Assembly: GCA_003526465.1 (NCBI GenBank)
Contig: DPWD01000254.1
Coordinates: forward strand, 1-5,228
Reading direction: 5' to 3'
Source: Hyphomonadaceae bacterium
Lineage (GTDB): Bacteria > Pseudomonadota > Alphaproteobacteria > Caulobacterales > Aquidulcibacteraceae
DNA: 5,228 nt
Part shown: piece by piece, positions 4,405 through 5,228 of the stretch
Numbering within the stretch: position 1 is the first letter of the stretch
How the letters are laid out: every line of letters starts with the position of its first letter
Translations under genes and position numbers: made by a program
The notes under the pieces: model-generated
What the model was told of the DNA's origin: nothing
Database searches by the model: none
Seen by the model: the letters and a program-made list of their open reading frames with translations, nothing else

Positions 4405-5019
4405 ATGCGCATACAAGTCGCCGGACGGCATATGGATGTCGGCGAAGCGCTCAGAACTCGAATTGAAGGCGATCTCGCCCAAAGCGTCAGCAAATATTTC
4501 AATCGCGCAACCGATGCGGTGGTTACGGTCGCCAAGAATGGCGGCGCCAAGAATGGCGTTGAAGTCGATTGCACCGTGCATCTGGCGTCAGGCATTTCGC
4601 TGCAATCTGAAGGTTACGGCGCCGATGCTTACATTGCTTTCGGCGACGCCATGGAAAAGCTTGAAAAGCGTGTGCGGCGCTACAAGAGGCGACTGCGAAA
4701 TCATCATGGCGACAACAAATCTCCCCTTCCCGCCGAGGCCGCCTCGGCGTATGTGCTGGCGCCGTTAAAGGAAGAAGACGAAGCGAGCGCCGAGGCGTCG
4801 GCGGAGGCGCTCTTGGACCCGCCGCTGGTGATAGCGGAAACCAAAACGGCCGTGCGCACGATGACTGTGTCCACAGCGGTTATGCAATTGGATCTATCGG
4901 AAAACCCGGCGCTTCTGTTCCGAAACGCCGCACACGGAGGTCTGAACCTTGTCTACAGGCGCTCAGACGGAAATGTCGGCTGGATCGACCCCGACCGGGG
5001 CGCGCCCCAACCCACCTAA
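4405..5019 (+). CDS. hpf: Ribosome hibernation promoting factor, long form
   Basis: This 204-residue cytoplasmic protein binds the decoding region of the 30S subunit and, in its long form, pairs ribosomes into inactive 100S dimers in stationary phase or starvation. Residues 1-100 are the S30AE/RaiA domain (IQVAGRHMDVGEALRTRI, KYFNRATDAVVTV, VDCTVHLASG, then the basic helix MEKLEKRVRRYKRRLRNHH). An acidic, alanine-rich linker covers about 101-147. Residues about 150-196 are the C-terminal dimerisation domain (MTVSTAVMQLDLSENPALLFRNAAHGGLNLVYRRSDGNVGWIDPD, given here by its ends as MTVSTAVMQ...GNVGWIDPD at 153-197). ATG 4405 follows AGGGAGG by 7 bases. A 15-base tandem repeat adds about five residues (AKNGGAKNG, 43-51). 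It precedes ptsN by 43 bases, as in many alphaproteobacteria, but rpoN is not directly upstream. Confidence 0.96.
   Translation: MRIQVAGRHMDVGEALRTRIEGDLAQSVSKYFNRATDAVVTVAKNGGAKNGVEVDCTVHLASGISLQSEGYGADAYIAFGDAMEKLEKRVRRYKRRLRNHHGDNKSPLPAEAASAYVLAPLKEEDEASAEASAEALLDPPLVIAETKTAVRTMTVSTAVMQLDLSENPALLFRNAAHGGLNLVYRRSDGNVGWIDPDRGAPQPT
4531..4560 (+). repeat. 15-base tandem repeat inside hpf
   Basis: Two adjacent units, 4531-4545 and 4546-4560, share GCCAAGAATGGCG and agree at 13 of 15 bases. The period is in frame and encodes AKNGG-AKNGV in the loop between two strands of the S30AE domain. It looks like a recent slippage duplication that lengthened a surface loop. Confidence 0.7.
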
Positions 5020-5034
5020 AGCCCTCAGGCGTGG

Positions 5035-5054
5035 CGCCGCTCCTGCAAGCGGCG
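5035..5054 (+). promoter_or_regulatory. Hairpin overlapping the ptsN ribosome binding site
   Basis: CGCCGCT (5035-5041) pairs perfectly with AGCGGCG (5048-5054) across a six-base loop. The right arm runs into GGCGGAG (5051-5057), the ptsN Shine-Dalgarno, so the stem could partly mask it or could be a weak processing or attenuation site between hpf and ptsN. No T-run follows. Confidence 0.4.
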
Positions 5055-5062
5055 GAGTTAAG

Positions 5063-5228
5063 ATGAACGACCTCAGCGATCTTCTCGCTCCCGACGCGAT
5101 CATGGCGCGCTTGCCCGCCTCCTCGCGGCGCCATGCGCTGCAAGCCATGACCGACGCGCTGGCGAAGGCAGCTGGGGTAGATGCGCGCGCCGCGTTCGAG
5201 GCGGTGCTGATGCGCGAGCGCCTGTCGG
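5063..5228 (+). CDS. ptsN: PtsN, nitrogen-PTS EIIA protein (5' part only)
   Basis: The first 55 codons are in the window and run off its end without a stop. The sequence MNDLSDLLAPDAIMARL, ASSRRHALQAM and the helix ending FEAVLMRERLS match the N-terminus of EIIA-Ntr, just before the segment with the phosphorylated histidine, which lies outside the window. PtsN is the last phosphate acceptor of the nitrogen PTS (PtsP-PtsO-PtsN) and regulates potassium, carbon and nitrogen responses by binding partner proteins. ATG 5063 is preceded by GGAG (5054-5057) with a 5-base gap. Lying 43 bases after hpf on the same strand, it is probably co-transcribed with it. Confidence 0.92.
   Translation, partial: MNDLSDLLAPDAIMARLPASSRRHALQAMTDALAKAAGVDARAAFEAVLMRERLS

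Noticed and set aside
1..5228. CRISPR array, tRNA or rRNA genes
   Set aside because: No regularly spaced direct repeats and no tRNA-like or rRNA-like sequence was seen on either strand.

Overview
The window is GC-rich DNA that looks alphaproteobacterial. The clearest sign is the hpf-ptsN gene order at the right end, supported by the style of the IS256-family transposase and a lipoprotein of DUF6438 type. I cannot name a genus; a Caulobacterales/Hyphomonadales-like or related lineage is a guess.

Layout. Positions 69-1159 hold an IS256-family insertion sequence. Its transposase (78-1103) keeps the whole catalytic DDE core but lacks the usual N-terminal DNA-binding part, and its start codon lies only 9 bases inside the apparent left inverted repeat, so it looks like an internally deleted copy. 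Positions 1104-1500 hold no convincing gene but contain several palindromic elements. A minus-strand gene for a predicted lipoprotein with a DUF6438 domain follows (1501-2361). After another palindromic intergenic element (2489-2530) comes a minus-strand two-gene unit: a DUF4160 gene (2965-3153, family-like N-terminus reaching 3192) overlapping by ATGA a gene for a DUF2442 domain fused to a helix-turn-helix (2537-2968). The DUF4160 gene carries an in-frame TAG at codon 8 of its family-like reading frame. Upstream, also on the minus strand, is an EamA/DMT-family 10-helix transporter (3234-4154). Across a 250-base divergent intergenic region, the plus strand carries the long form of ribosome hibernation promoting factor hpf (4405-5019), then the start of ptsN (EIIA-Ntr), cut by the window edge (5063-5228).

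How the parts relate. The hpf-ptsN pair is a core stress and nitrogen-PTS block; its usual neighbour rpoN is not immediately upstream. The hpf leader contains a strong stacked hairpin before a near-perfect Shine-Dalgarno sequence. The DUF4160/DUF2442-HTH pair has the architecture of a small toxin-antitoxin-like or autoregulated module. This is the least-characterised system in the window, but its activity is inference. The left half (IS copy, palindromic repeats, possibly frayed lipoprotein end) reads as an accessory, decaying region; the right end reads as core chromosome.
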